In this document: positions 45,378 through 53,556 of the stretch, in pieces
How the letters are laid out: each line of letters opens with the position of its first letter
Numbering within the stretch: position 1 is the first letter of the stretch
Assembly: GCF_004346185.1 (NCBI RefSeq)
Contig: NZ_SMAI01000004.1
Coordinates: 1-64,000 of the forward strand
DNA from: Aquabacter spiritensis
GTDB taxonomy: Bacteria > Pseudomonadota > Alphaproteobacteria > Rhizobiales > Xanthobacteraceae
DNA: 64,000 nucleotides
Direction: 5' to 3'
Made by a program: the position numbers and the translations under genes
Notes under the pieces: generated by a model
The model's input: only the letters and a program-made list of their open reading frames with translations
Told to the model about the DNA's origin: nothing
Databases searched by the model: none

Positions 45378-45501
45378 TCGGCTTGTTCGGCCATTGATTT
45401 CATTGGTGTTTTTTCGGTTTTTCCCTCTCCTGGGCACCATCGGCTTGTTCGGCCATTGATTTCATTGGTGTTTTTTCGGTTTTTCCCTCTCCTGGGCACC
45501 A
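45362..45501 (+). repeat. 62-bp tandem repeat containing the tRNA-Leu 3' end
   Basis: The 16-bp tRNA end CCTCTCCTGGGCACCA occurs at 45362, 45424 and 45486, exactly 62 bp apart. Between the copies lies the same 46-bp spacer, TCGGCTTGTTCGGCCATTGA onward, ending in T-rich GGTGTTTTTTCGGTTTTT. This is either a duplicated tRNA terminator or the trace of integration events at the tRNA 3' end, which is a usual attachment site. No integrase gene is nearby. Confidence 0.9.
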
Positions 45502-45703
45502 ATCGACCTTGTCTCTGAAGGTCAGGCACTCCCGAAAATCGCTGAAAATGCTGGATGTCCCGAACCGACAGGTCCGGGACGGTCCGGCTTTTTCCATTGT
45601 CCGCGGACGGGGCGCCCCCGGCGGAATAGGCCAACGCCCTTGTAAAGCCACTCTTGCCTTCCATATACCATCCACACGGATGGCGTGGGGAGGGAAGGTC
45701 AGA

Positions 45704-46123
45704 ATGGCTTTGGTAAAAATGCCGGCCGGCGGGAAGGTGGCGGAGAGCGAGAAGATCACCATCAATCTCGGCCATGTCGATCTCGGGCAGGTCGACCTCC
45801 TGGTCGCGGAGCGGTTCTATTCCAACCGCACGGACTTCATCCGCACCGCGATCCGCAACCAGCTCGACCGCCACGCCGATGCGGTCAGGAAGGCGGTCGA
45901 TGTCCATCGCCTCGAACTCGGGCTGCGCCATTATGGCCGCACCGACCTTGAAGCGGCGCAAGCGGCGGGGCAGAAGCTGCACATCCAGGTTCTTGGACTC
46001 GCGGTGATCGATGCCGACGTGTCCCCCGACCTCGCCCGCGACACCATCGCCTCCATCCGCGTGCTCGGGGCGCTCCAAGCGAGCCATGCGGTCAAGGCCG
46101 CCTTGAGCGGACGCATTCTTTGA
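45704..46123 (+). CDS. Ribbon-helix-helix (CopG-like) regulator
   Basis: A 139-residue protein beginning MALVKMPAGGKVAESEKITI. The N-terminal ITINLGHVDLGQVDLLVAER with FYSNRTDFIRTAIRNQLDRH is a ribbon-helix-helix DNA-binding fold. The C-terminal half is a predicted sensing or oligomer domain. I chose the ATG at 45704 because GGGAGGGAAGG precedes it and the RHH begins soon after. It lies 46 bp before the esterase gene on the same strand, so it probably controls that gene. Confidence 0.82.
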   Translation: MALVKMPAGGKVAESEKITINLGHVDLGQVDLLVAERFYSNRTDFIRTAIRNQLDRHADAVRKAVDVHRLELGLRHYGRTDLEAAQAAGQKLHIQVLGLAVIDADVSPDLARDTIASIRVLGALQASHAVKAALSGRIL

Positions 46124-46169
46124 CGTTTCCGTCCGCGGCGACGCCTTTCCTCCTGTGGAAGCTGATTTC

Positions 46170-47351
46170 ATGACCAAGCCCTTGCCGACCGTCGACATGT
46201 TCGAAGTCACCCGCCTCACCCGCGCGGGGCGGCTCACCGAAGCCATGGCCATGCTGCGCGGGACCGACCCCGCCGCCGCGCCTGCCGGGGCGGAGGCGCC
46301 CGCGGACGGTCCGCGCACCCTCGATCTCACGCCTCCGGACGGCGACGATGCGGTCTGGACCCTGTCCGGGGCGACGGCGCGGCGCGCCGCCGGCCTCGCC
46401 GAAAAATCGCTGCCGGAGGGCATGAAAGCGTGGCGGGACCGGCTTCCGCCGGCGCTCGGCGACGGCGATGCCGACCGGTACGGGCCCGCGGTTGCACCCG
46501 GCGCGCGCTTCGAGACGCGCACCTTCACCAATGAAGCGGGAAGCCGCGCCTACCGGCTCTATGTCCCGAGCCGCTTCCGCGGGGCGCCCCTGCCCTTGAT
46601 CGTCATGCTGCACGGCTGCACGCAATCGCCCGACGATTTTGCCGCCGGCACGCGCATGAACGAGGTCGCCGAGGAGCACGGCATCCTGGTGGCCTATCCC
46701 GCGCAGTCCAAGTCGGCGAACGCCTCGAAATGCTGGAACTGGTTCAACGGCGCCGACCAGCAGCGCGATCGCGGCGAACCCTCGCTGATCGCCGGGATCA
46801 CGCGCGAGATCCTCGCGGCCTTCCCGGTGCCGGCCGGCCGGGTCTATGTCGCCGGGCTGTCGGCGGGCGGCGCCGCCGCAGCGGTGATGGGAGAGACCTA
46901 TCCCGATCTGTTCGCCGCCGTCGGCGTGCATTCCGGGCTGGCCTGCGGCGCGGCGAGCGATGTCGCCTCCGCGTTCGGCGCCATGCGGGGCGGCGCGTCG
47001 GGGGGATCGCCGCGCCGGGCGTCCGGCAAAGGCCTGCCGACCATCGTCTTCCACGGCGACCGCGACTCGACGGTGAACCCGGTCAATGCCGATCAGGTGA
47101 TCGCCCAGGCCCAGGCCGAGGCGGCGCTTCCCACCACCGTCAGCCAGGGCACGACGCCCGCCGGCATGCGGTTCACCCGCAAGGTCGCGACCGACGCGGC
47201 CGGCCGCGCGGTGCTGGAGCAATGGACGCTGCACGGGGCGGGGCATGCCTGGTCCGGCGGCAGCCCGGCCGGCTCCTATACCGATCCGAACGGGCCCGAC
47301 GCGAGCCGGGAAATGGCCCGGTTCTTCCTGCAGGCCGCGCCTGGGGCGTGA
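46170..47351 (+). CDS. PHB depolymerase family esterase
   Basis: A 393-residue alpha/beta hydrolase. LIVMLHGCTQSPDDFAAGTR is the oxyanion-loop motif, GLSAGGAAAAVMGETYPDLF carries the nucleophile Ser, the Asp is in FHGDRDSTVNPVN and the His in HGAGHAWSGGS. The N-terminal part (MFEVTRLTRAGRLTEAMAML) is the usual amphipathic leader of this group. There is no signal peptide, so an intracellular polyester or acyl-ester substrate is possible. The ATG at 46170 has GGAAG 8 nt upstream; a GTG at 46155 is the alternative. Confidence 0.88.
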   Translation: MTKPLPTVDMFEVTRLTRAGRLTEAMAMLRGTDPAAAPAGAEAPADGPRTLDLTPPDGDDAVWTLSGATARRAAGLAEKSLPEGMKAWRDRLPPALGDGDADRYGPAVAPGARFETRTFTNEAGSRAYRLYVPSRFRGAPLPLIVMLHGCTQSPDDFAAGTRMNEVAEEHGILVAYPAQSKSANASKCWNWFNGADQQRDRGEPSLIAGITREILAAFPVPAGRVYVAGLSAGGAAAAVMGETYPDLFAAVGVHSGLACGAASDVASAFGAMRGGASGGSPRRASGKGLPTIVFHGDRDSTVNPVNADQVIAQAQAEAALPTTVSQGTTPAGMRFTRKVATDAAGRAVLEQWTLHGAGHAWSGGSPAGSYTDPNGPDASREMARFFLQAAPGA

Positions 47352-47573
47352 CGGGTCCGCGACAGGGCCGTGCCGGACCGCGGCGGCATCGCCCTCCTGC
47401 ACGCCGCGCCCGGCGCGGTGTCGAAGTATAGATAGCCGGGTCAAGGCTACGCCTTAGTCTATTCTTACAAAAACTTTCATCTCCGCTTTGAAAAGAGCCT
47501 ATGGAAATTCTCGGCGCGGAAACTATTATGCGGCCCGATTGCTCATAGGTTCCGATTTCGAGAGGGCTGCGGG

Positions 47574-50300
47574 ATGTCGACCCCCTATATTCCTTTGGAC
47601 CCGTTGTTCGCGCAACAATGGCATCTTTACAATTGGGGGCAGGACATTCTCGGTCTGCCCCAGGTGCCGGGCGCCTATCGCAACGACATCAATGTGACGC
47701 GGGTCTGGACCGATTATACCGGCGCGGGCGTGCTGGTCGGCATCGAAGACGGCGGATTCCAGGTCGAGCACCCCGACCTCGCGCCGAATTATGTCGCCGA
47801 CAAATCCTACAATCTCGACACCAACGCGCTCGGTCCGGCGGTGGACGCCCACGGCACTTCGACCATGGGCCTGATCGCCGCCGCCGAGAACGGCATCGGC
47901 GGCGTCGGCGTCGCCTTCGGCGCGCAGGCGATCGGCTACAGTTCGAGCGATGCGCGGCTCCCCTCGAACTTCATCACGGCCGTCGCCCACATGTTGTTGG
48001 ACGGCGTCGACGTCAGCTCCAACAGCTGGGGGGGTCCGGATATCCACCATTTCCGGGACGAGCGGCTGGCTTATGCCAATGCCGTCCTCAGCCTCGCCCA
48101 GATGGGGCGGGATGGCCTCGGAACGGTGACGCTGTTCGCCGGCGGCAACGACCGGGCGGAGGGCGAGAACACCAATTATTCGGTCTTCACCTCCTCGCCT
48201 TACGCCATCACCATCGCGGCGGCCAATGTCGACGGCACCGTGACCAGCTATTCGACGCCGGGGGCGAGCATCCTCGTCGCGGCACCGGGAAGCGGGAGCA
48301 ATCCGAACTCCGGCAATTCCAACACCATTCCGAGCATCGTCACCACCGATCTCCTCGGCACGGCCGGCTATAACAAGCTGCCGGACGGCGACTATTCCAA
48401 CGTCCTCGACACCACCCCCGTCGGCGAGGACGAGGTGCGCGCCGCCGGCTTCAACGGCACCTCCGCGGCGACGCCGATCGCCGCCGGCGTCGTGGCGTTG
48501 ATGCTGGAGGCCAATCCCCTCCTCGGCTATCGCGACGTGCAGGAAATCCTGGCCTATAGCGCCAAGGCCGCGGAGGGCGTCGCCACCTGGACGGCCAACG
48601 GCGCCACCGACTGGAACGGCGGCGGCCATCTCTACAGCAACGATCTGGGCTTCGGAAACATCGACGCCCTGGGGGCGGTGCGCCTCGCCGAAACCTGGCA
48701 GAAGCAGAGCACCTTCGACAATCTCGTGAAGGCCAAGGCCGAATTCACCACCCCGACCACCTTCATCACGCCCGGCGCCCCGCAGACCTTCACCGTGCGC
48801 TTCACCGAGGCGCTGCGGGTTCAGCATGCGACCATCGATTTCAGCTTCATCGCGCAGCCGGGGGTGACCAGCTTCGACGGGCTCAGCTTCACGCTCACCG
48901 GCCCGAACGGTCACGCCGTCAGCCTGTTCCCGACCCCGGCGACCCCCGTCGCGGTGGAGGAGAACCAGCTCTTCCTCACCGTCGACACAGTGCACGACTG
49001 GGGCGAGCTCAGCACGTCGGGCGACTGGACCCTGACGATCACCCAGACCGGCACCAGCTACGGCTTCCTCGTTCCGAAAGCCGAGCTGACGCTGTACGGC
49101 GACGCGGCCGGGGCCGGCGAGACCTTCATCTATACCGACGATTATGCCCGTCTGGGCGCGGCGGAAGCCGACCGGGCGATCCTCGGCGCGACCACCGTGG
49201 GCCCGCACACCCTCAACGCGGCGGCGGTGACGTCCGACACGACGATCGACCTGTCGCAGCACATGGCGACGATCGCCGGGGTGGCGACGACGATCGGCAG
49301 CAGCATGGTGTTTGCGAGCCTGGTCACGGGCGACGGCAACGACACTCTGGTCGGCGATGCGGGGGACACGACGGTCTTCTCCGGGCGCGGCATCAACACC
49401 GTGGATGGCGGGGCGGGCGTCGATACGCTGTGGCTGCTGAAGGGCGTCGGCGAGTATGTTCAGGCCGGCTACGGCACCGAAATCGTGCTCTACGGGGCGG
49501 CCAGCCAGGACATTCTCACCGGCATCGAGGCGCTCAAATTCGCCGACGGCACGCTCACCTTCGGCACCGATCCGATGGTGAACGAGGTGTTCTATGCCTT
49601 CCGCAATCCCGATCTGTTCGCGGCCGGGGTGGTGGCGGACGTGCATTATGCCGATGTCGGCTGGCGCGAGGGGCTCGACCCGAATGCCTGGTTCGACACG
49701 ACGGCCTATCTCGCCAAGAATGCCGATGTCGCGGCGGCGGGGATCAATCCGCTGGTGCATTTCGAGCAGAACGGCTGGTGGGAGGGGCGCGATCCCTCGG
49801 TCAATTTCGACGTCTCGCTCTATCTGGCGTTCAATCCGGACGTCGCGGCGGCGGGCATGGATCCGCTGCTGCATTATCTGCAATACGGCATCGTCGAGGG
49901 GCGCCAGACCAGCGTCGTGGTCGACGGCGCCCATCTCCAGGGCGATTTCGACGCCACTTATTATCTGCTGGCGAATTCCGACGTCGCCTTGGCGGGAGCG
50001 GACGCGTTCACGCATTACCAGCAATATGGCTGGAAGGAAGGGCGCCGGGCGGACGCCTATTTCGACACCTCCTTCTATCTCGCGCAATATGCCGACGTGG
50101 CGGCGGCGGGGATCAACCCGCTGACGCATTTCGAGACCTATGGCTGGCACGAGGGCCGCAACCCCTCGCAGGATTTCGACACCAGCGCCTATCTCGCGGC
50201 CTATGCCGACGTCGCGGCGGCGGGCATCGACCCGCTGGAACATTATCTGCGCTACGGGCTCGAAGAAGGCCGCTCCTCCTTCGCCTGGGACCTCGTCTGA
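47574..50300 (+). CDS. Kexin-like S8 protease with P domain, RTX segment and six DVAAAG repeats (copy 1)
   Basis: A 908-residue exoprotein. The N-terminus LDPLFAQQWHLYNWGQ is the kexin/furin-type entry with no signal or propeptide. The triad is intact: Asp59 (EDGGFQ), His93 (HGTSTMG), Ser297 (FNGTSAATPIAAG), with oxyanion Asn192. A P domain spans about 390-510 (TFTVRFTEALRVQHATIDFS, DTVHDWGELSTSGDWTLTI). A nonapeptide-like calcium segment GDGNDTLVGDAGDTTVFSGR is at about 586-606. Six 38-residue repeats (FDTTAYLAKNADVAAAGINP type) fill 672-908, ending FAWDLV. The form suggests type I secretion from a C-terminal signal. DNA 49097-50300 is nearly identical to 55068-56271 of copy 3. Confidence 0.9.
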   Translation: MSTPYIPLDPLFAQQWHLYNWGQDILGLPQVPGAYRNDINVTRVWTDYTGAGVLVGIEDGGFQVEHPDLAPNYVADKSYNLDTNALGPAVDAHGTSTMGLIAAAENGIGGVGVAFGAQAIGYSSSDARLPSNFITAVAHMLLDGVDVSSNSWGGPDIHHFRDERLAYANAVLSLAQMGRDGLGTVTLFAGGNDRAEGENTNYSVFTSSPYAITIAAANVDGTVTSYSTPGASILVAAPGSGSNPNSGNSNTIPSIVTTDLLGTAGYNKLPDGDYSNVLDTTPVGEDEVRAAGFNGTSAATPIAAGVVALMLEANPLLGYRDVQEILAYSAKAAEGVATWTANGATDWNGGGHLYSNDLGFGNIDALGAVRLAETWQKQSTFDNLVKAKAEFTTPTTFITPGAPQTFTVRFTEALRVQHATIDFSFIAQPGVTSFDGLSFTLTGPNGHAVSLFPTPATPVAVEENQLFLTVDTVHDWGELSTSGDWTLTITQTGTSYGFLVPKAELTLYGDAAGAGETFIYTDDYARLGAAEADRAILGATTVGPHTLNAAAVTSDTTIDLSQHMATIAGVATTIGSSMVFASLVTGDGNDTLVGDAGDTTVFSGRGINTVDGGAGVDTLWLLKGVGEYVQAGYGTEIVLYGAASQDILTGIEALKFADGTLTFGTDPMVNEVFYAFRNPDLFAAGVVADVHYADVGWREGLDPNAWFDTTAYLAKNADVAAAGINPLVHFEQNGWWEGRDPSVNFDVSLYLAFNPDVAAAGMDPLLHYLQYGIVEGRQTSVVVDGAHLQGDFDATYYLLANSDVALAGADAFTHYQQYGWKEGRRADAYFDTSFYLAQYADVAAAGINPLTHFETYGWHEGRNPSQDFDTSAYLAAYADVAAAGIDPLEHYLRYGLEEGRSSFAWDLV
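49097..50300 (+). repeat. 1.2-kb direct repeat, unit 1 (other units 52066-53165 and 55068-56271)
   Basis: The 3' portion of protease copy 1 recurs in copy 3 over 1204 bp at a constant offset of 5971, and in copy 2 over the last 1100 bp at an offset of 2865, with no indels. In the first 240 bp of the copy 1 / copy 2 alignment I count about six differences. The upstream halves of the three genes are much less alike. This sharp boundary is a mark of recent duplication or conversion. Confidence 0.9.
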
Positions 50301-50361
50301 TCTTTTCGGATCGATACATTCCGGCGCAGGAGACATTCCGGTGCCGCAATCGGAAGGCATG

Positions 50362-50394
50362 GGCCGATCGGCTTGCAGAGCACGCTGATCGGCC
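50362..50394 (+). terminator. Hairpin after protease copy 1
   Basis: GGCCGATC (50362-50369) and GATCGGCC (50387-50394) form an 8-bp stem with a 17-nt loop in the 183-bp gap between copies 1 and 2. There is no T run. It shares the GATCGG core with the hairpins after copies 2 and 3. Confidence 0.4.
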
Positions 50395-50483
50395 GATGCC
50401 GGGGGCGCAATCGCGGTCACATGCGTTGCGGCGTGGCCGGTCTCGGGTCATGCGGTGACGGATAGGTCCGGGGGACGATTTCA

Positions 50484-53165
50484 ATGACGACGCGTTATAT
50501 TCCGTCCGATCCGTTATTTGCCCAGCAATGGCATCTCTACAATTGGGGCCAGGATATTTACGGGCTTCCGCAGGCGCCGGGGGCCTATCGATACGACATC
50601 AACGTCACGGGCGTCTGGCCCGACTATACCGGGACCGGCGTTGTGGTCGGCGTTCTGGACGGCGGGTTCCAGCCGAAGCATCCGGACCTCGAGGCCAATT
50701 ATCTTCTCGCGCCGTCGGAAGCCTATTTCAGCAGCGACAAACGGGCGATCGATCGGTCGCACGGTGTCGCCGCCATCGGCCTCGTCATCGCCGCGGAGAA
50801 TGACGTCGGCGGCGTCGGCGTCGCCTATGGGGCGGACGGCATCGGCTACACCCACTTCAGCGAAGTGACGTCCTTCATTCGCGCCTCAACCTATATGTTG
50901 CTCGACGGCGTCGATGTGAACAGCAACAGTTGGGGCCTGCCGGGTCCCCATACCCTGCTTCAGCGCCAGGCGTTTGAAACGGCGCTGGTCAATCTGGTGG
51001 AACTCGGGCGGTCCGGTCTCGGCACCGTAAGTCTGTTCGCGGCCGGAAACGAGCGGACGAGCCATTCCGACACCAACGGCAATCCCTCCAGCAGCTCGCC
51101 CTACGGCATCACGATCGCGGCGGCGAGCATCGACGGAACGGTCACCAGCTATTCGACGCCCGGTGCCAGCATTCTCGTCGCAGCCCCAGGCAGCGGATTC
51201 GACACGGCTTTGAACGCGAAGGAAGTTCAAAGCATCGTCACGACCGATCTGATCGGCGCGGACGGGTACAACAAGACCGCCGGAGAGGCCGGAAACTACA
51301 CCAACATCTTGGGGTCCGGTTTCAGCGGGACTTCGGCGGCCACGCCGATCGTGTCCGGCGTGGTCGCCTTGATGCTGGAGGCCAACCCCAATCTCGGCTA
51401 TCGCGACGTCCAGGAGATCCTCGCCTACAGTGCCAGATCACCCGACGCCGTCGGAAGCTGGAGCACAAATGGCGCCACCGACTGGAATGGCGGTGGACAT
51501 CGCTACAACCATGATCTGGGCTTCGGGCTGGTCGACGCGCTCGCCGCCGTCCGCCTCGCCGAAACCTGGCAGAAGCAGAGCACCTACGGCAATCTCGTCA
51601 CCCAGACGGCAAGTTTTCCGGCCGATGATCCGTTCGCGGGAATGTCCCGGGTCGAAGCCGGCGCGACGGCCACATTCCGCGTTCAAATCGAGGCGTCCAT
51701 TCGGGTCCAGCATGCCGTGGTCCGGCTCTCGCACGAGCCGGTCGGCCCCACGCTTCAAGGCGTTACGGTGACGTTGACCGGTCCCGACGGCCGGACCACC
51801 AGCACCCTTCTGAATGCGGCCACCGCGATCGATGCGTCCGCGGGGGTCTTCGTCTTCGACACGGTGCATGATTGGGGGCAGTCGAGCGTCGGGGAATGGA
51901 CCCTGACGATCGCCAACAATTCCAGCCAGGCGTTGGAAATCGCGTCCACTCTGAACCTATTGGGGGACACGCCCACGGCGGGCGAGACCTTCATCTATAC
52001 GGATGCGTACGGCGATCTTGCCGGCGCCGAATCCGCCCGCGCCGTCCTCGACGCCGCGAGCCCCGGCCCGCACACCCTCAATGCGGCGGCGGTGACGTTC
52101 GACACGACGATCGACCTGTCGCAGCACATGGCGACGATCGCCGGGGTGGCGACGACGATCGGCAGCAGCATGGTGTTTGCGAGCCTGATCACCGGCGACG
52201 GCAACGACACTCTGGTCGGCGATGCCGGGGACACGACGGTCTTCTCCGGGCGCGGCATCAACACCGTGGATGGCGGGGCGGGCGCCGATACGCTGTGGCT
52301 GCTGAAGGGCGTCGGCGAGTATGTTCAGGCCGGCTACGGCACCGAAATCGTGCTCTACGGGGCGGCCAGCCAGGACATTCTCACCGGCATCGAGGCGCTC
52401 AAATTCGCCGACGGCACGCTCACCTTCGGCACCGATCCGATGGTGAACGAGGTGTTCTACGCCTTCCGCAATCCCGATCTGTTCGCGGCCGGGGTGGTGG
52501 CGGACGTGCATTATGCCGATGTCGGCTGGCGCGAGGGGCTCGACCCCAATGCCTGGTTCGACACCTCGGCCTATCTCGCCAAGAATCCCGACGTCGCGGC
52601 GGCGGGGATCAATCCGCTGGTGCATTTCGAGCAGAACGGCTGGTGGGAGGGCCGCGATCCCTCGGTCAATTTCGACGTCTCGCTCTATCTGGCGTTCAAT
52701 CCGGACGTCGCGGCGGCCGGCATGGATCCGCTGCTGCATTATCTGCAATACGGCATCGTCGAGGGGCGCCAGACCAGCATGGTGGTGGACGGCGCCCATC
52801 TCCAGGGGGATTTCGACGCCACTTATTATCTGCTGGCGAATTCGGACGTCGCTCTGGCCGGGGTCGACGCGTTCACGCATTACCAGCAATATGGCTGGAA
52901 GGAGGGGCGCCGGGCGGACGCCTATTTCGACACCTCCTTCTATCTCGCGCAGAATGCCGACGTGGCGGCGGCGGGGATCAACCCGCTGACGCATTTCGAG
53001 ACCTATGGCTGGCACGAGGGCCGCAACCCGTCGCAGGATTTCGACACCAGCGCCTATCTCGCGGCCTATGCCGACGTCGCGGCCGCGGGCATCGACCCGC
53101 TGGAGCACTATCTGCGCTACGGCCTCGAAGAAGGCCGCTCCTCCTTCGCCTGGGACCTCGTCTGA
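50484..53165 (+). CDS. Kexin-like S8 protease with P domain, RTX segment and six DVAAAG repeats (copy 2)
   Basis: An 893-residue paralogue of the preceding gene with the same order of domains. The triad residues are Asp59 (LDGGFQ), His93 and Ser284 (FSGTSAATPIVSG), with Asn189 (AAGNE). The active-site His is in HGVAAIG, replacing the nearly invariant HGT of subtilases. The P domain (about 375-500) is the most divergent part. From about 52066 the DNA becomes nearly identical to copies 1 and 3. The same VDGAHLQGDFDATYYLLANS insertion lies between repeats 3 and 4, and the end is FAWDLV. No signal peptide; type I secretion is inferred. Confidence 0.9.
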   Translation: MTTRYIPSDPLFAQQWHLYNWGQDIYGLPQAPGAYRYDINVTGVWPDYTGTGVVVGVLDGGFQPKHPDLEANYLLAPSEAYFSSDKRAIDRSHGVAAIGLVIAAENDVGGVGVAYGADGIGYTHFSEVTSFIRASTYMLLDGVDVNSNSWGLPGPHTLLQRQAFETALVNLVELGRSGLGTVSLFAAGNERTSHSDTNGNPSSSSPYGITIAAASIDGTVTSYSTPGASILVAAPGSGFDTALNAKEVQSIVTTDLIGADGYNKTAGEAGNYTNILGSGFSGTSAATPIVSGVVALMLEANPNLGYRDVQEILAYSARSPDAVGSWSTNGATDWNGGGHRYNHDLGFGLVDALAAVRLAETWQKQSTYGNLVTQTASFPADDPFAGMSRVEAGATATFRVQIEASIRVQHAVVRLSHEPVGPTLQGVTVTLTGPDGRTTSTLLNAATAIDASAGVFVFDTVHDWGQSSVGEWTLTIANNSSQALEIASTLNLLGDTPTAGETFIYTDAYGDLAGAESARAVLDAASPGPHTLNAAAVTFDTTIDLSQHMATIAGVATTIGSSMVFASLITGDGNDTLVGDAGDTTVFSGRGINTVDGGAGADTLWLLKGVGEYVQAGYGTEIVLYGAASQDILTGIEALKFADGTLTFGTDPMVNEVFYAFRNPDLFAAGVVADVHYADVGWREGLDPNAWFDTSAYLAKNPDVAAAGINPLVHFEQNGWWEGRDPSVNFDVSLYLAFNPDVAAAGMDPLLHYLQYGIVEGRQTSMVVDGAHLQGDFDATYYLLANSDVALAGVDAFTHYQQYGWKEGRRADAYFDTSFYLAQNADVAAAGINPLTHFETYGWHEGRNPSQDFDTSAYLAAYADVAAAGIDPLEHYLRYGLEEGRSSFAWDLV
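52066..53165 (+). repeat. 1.1-kb direct repeat, unit 2
   Basis: Matches 49201-50300 and 55172-56271 without indels. Similarity starts abruptly around GGCCCGCACACCCTCAATGC; sequence just before this in copy 2 shares only short islands such as GAGACCTTCATCTATAC with the other two. Confidence 0.85.
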
Positions 53166-53556
53166 GGGGGTGATGGCTGATGCGGGCTTGCCTGAAGTGG
53201 GACTTGCCCATGTCGATGTCGGCGTGACCGGGTCCCGCCGACATCGACGACGGTCGGCCGCGCGTGCCGAACCCAATGGACGGGGAGCCTGACCGATCAG
53301 ACTGAAACAACCTGATCGGTTAGGCCTTGAATTTTTTGGACACCGCTTTCTCTAGCCCCACGCGCGGTTGTTCAATTTGGCGATGCGACGCGGAGTCCCA
53401 AGTCAGCCCTCCTCGTGTCTTCTCATTTCAGCGTATCCGAATTTTTCTTTCAAAAATTTCAACGTTCTTCCGTGCGTCTTTGGGTGGAGTTTTGCGCCGG
53501 AATACCTATGATCCCGGTCGATTTGAATGATTGGGCGGATTTCGGAGATAAATTCA
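53166..53556. other. Intergenic region between protease copies 2 and 3
   Basis: A 391-bp spacer. The first 130 bp carry no clear gene. ACCGATCAG (53292-53300) and CTGATCGGT (53312-53320) form a perfect 9-bp hairpin, followed 13 bp later by TTTTTT, a plausible terminator for copy 2. 53341-53540 is AT-rich with T runs and probably holds the promoter of copy 3. GGAG lies 9 nt before the copy 3 ATG. Confidence 0.5.
53292..53338 (+). terminator. Probable terminator of protease copy 2
   Basis: Nine-base-pair stem ACCGATCAG/CTGATCGGT with an 11-nt loop and a T6 tract at 53332-53337. The gap between stem and T tract makes it imperfect. Confidence 0.5.

Noticed and set aside
45362-45501. CRISPR array
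   Set aside because: Only three short direct repeats with identical spacers and no cas genes; the repeat is the tRNA 3' end.
45326-46531. Minus-strand ORF of 401 residues containing a repeated EGKTEKTPMKSMAEQADG peptide
   Set aside because: The peptide repeat is only the antisense reading of the 62-bp tRNA-linked DNA repeat, and the rest is antisense to the RHH and esterase genes.
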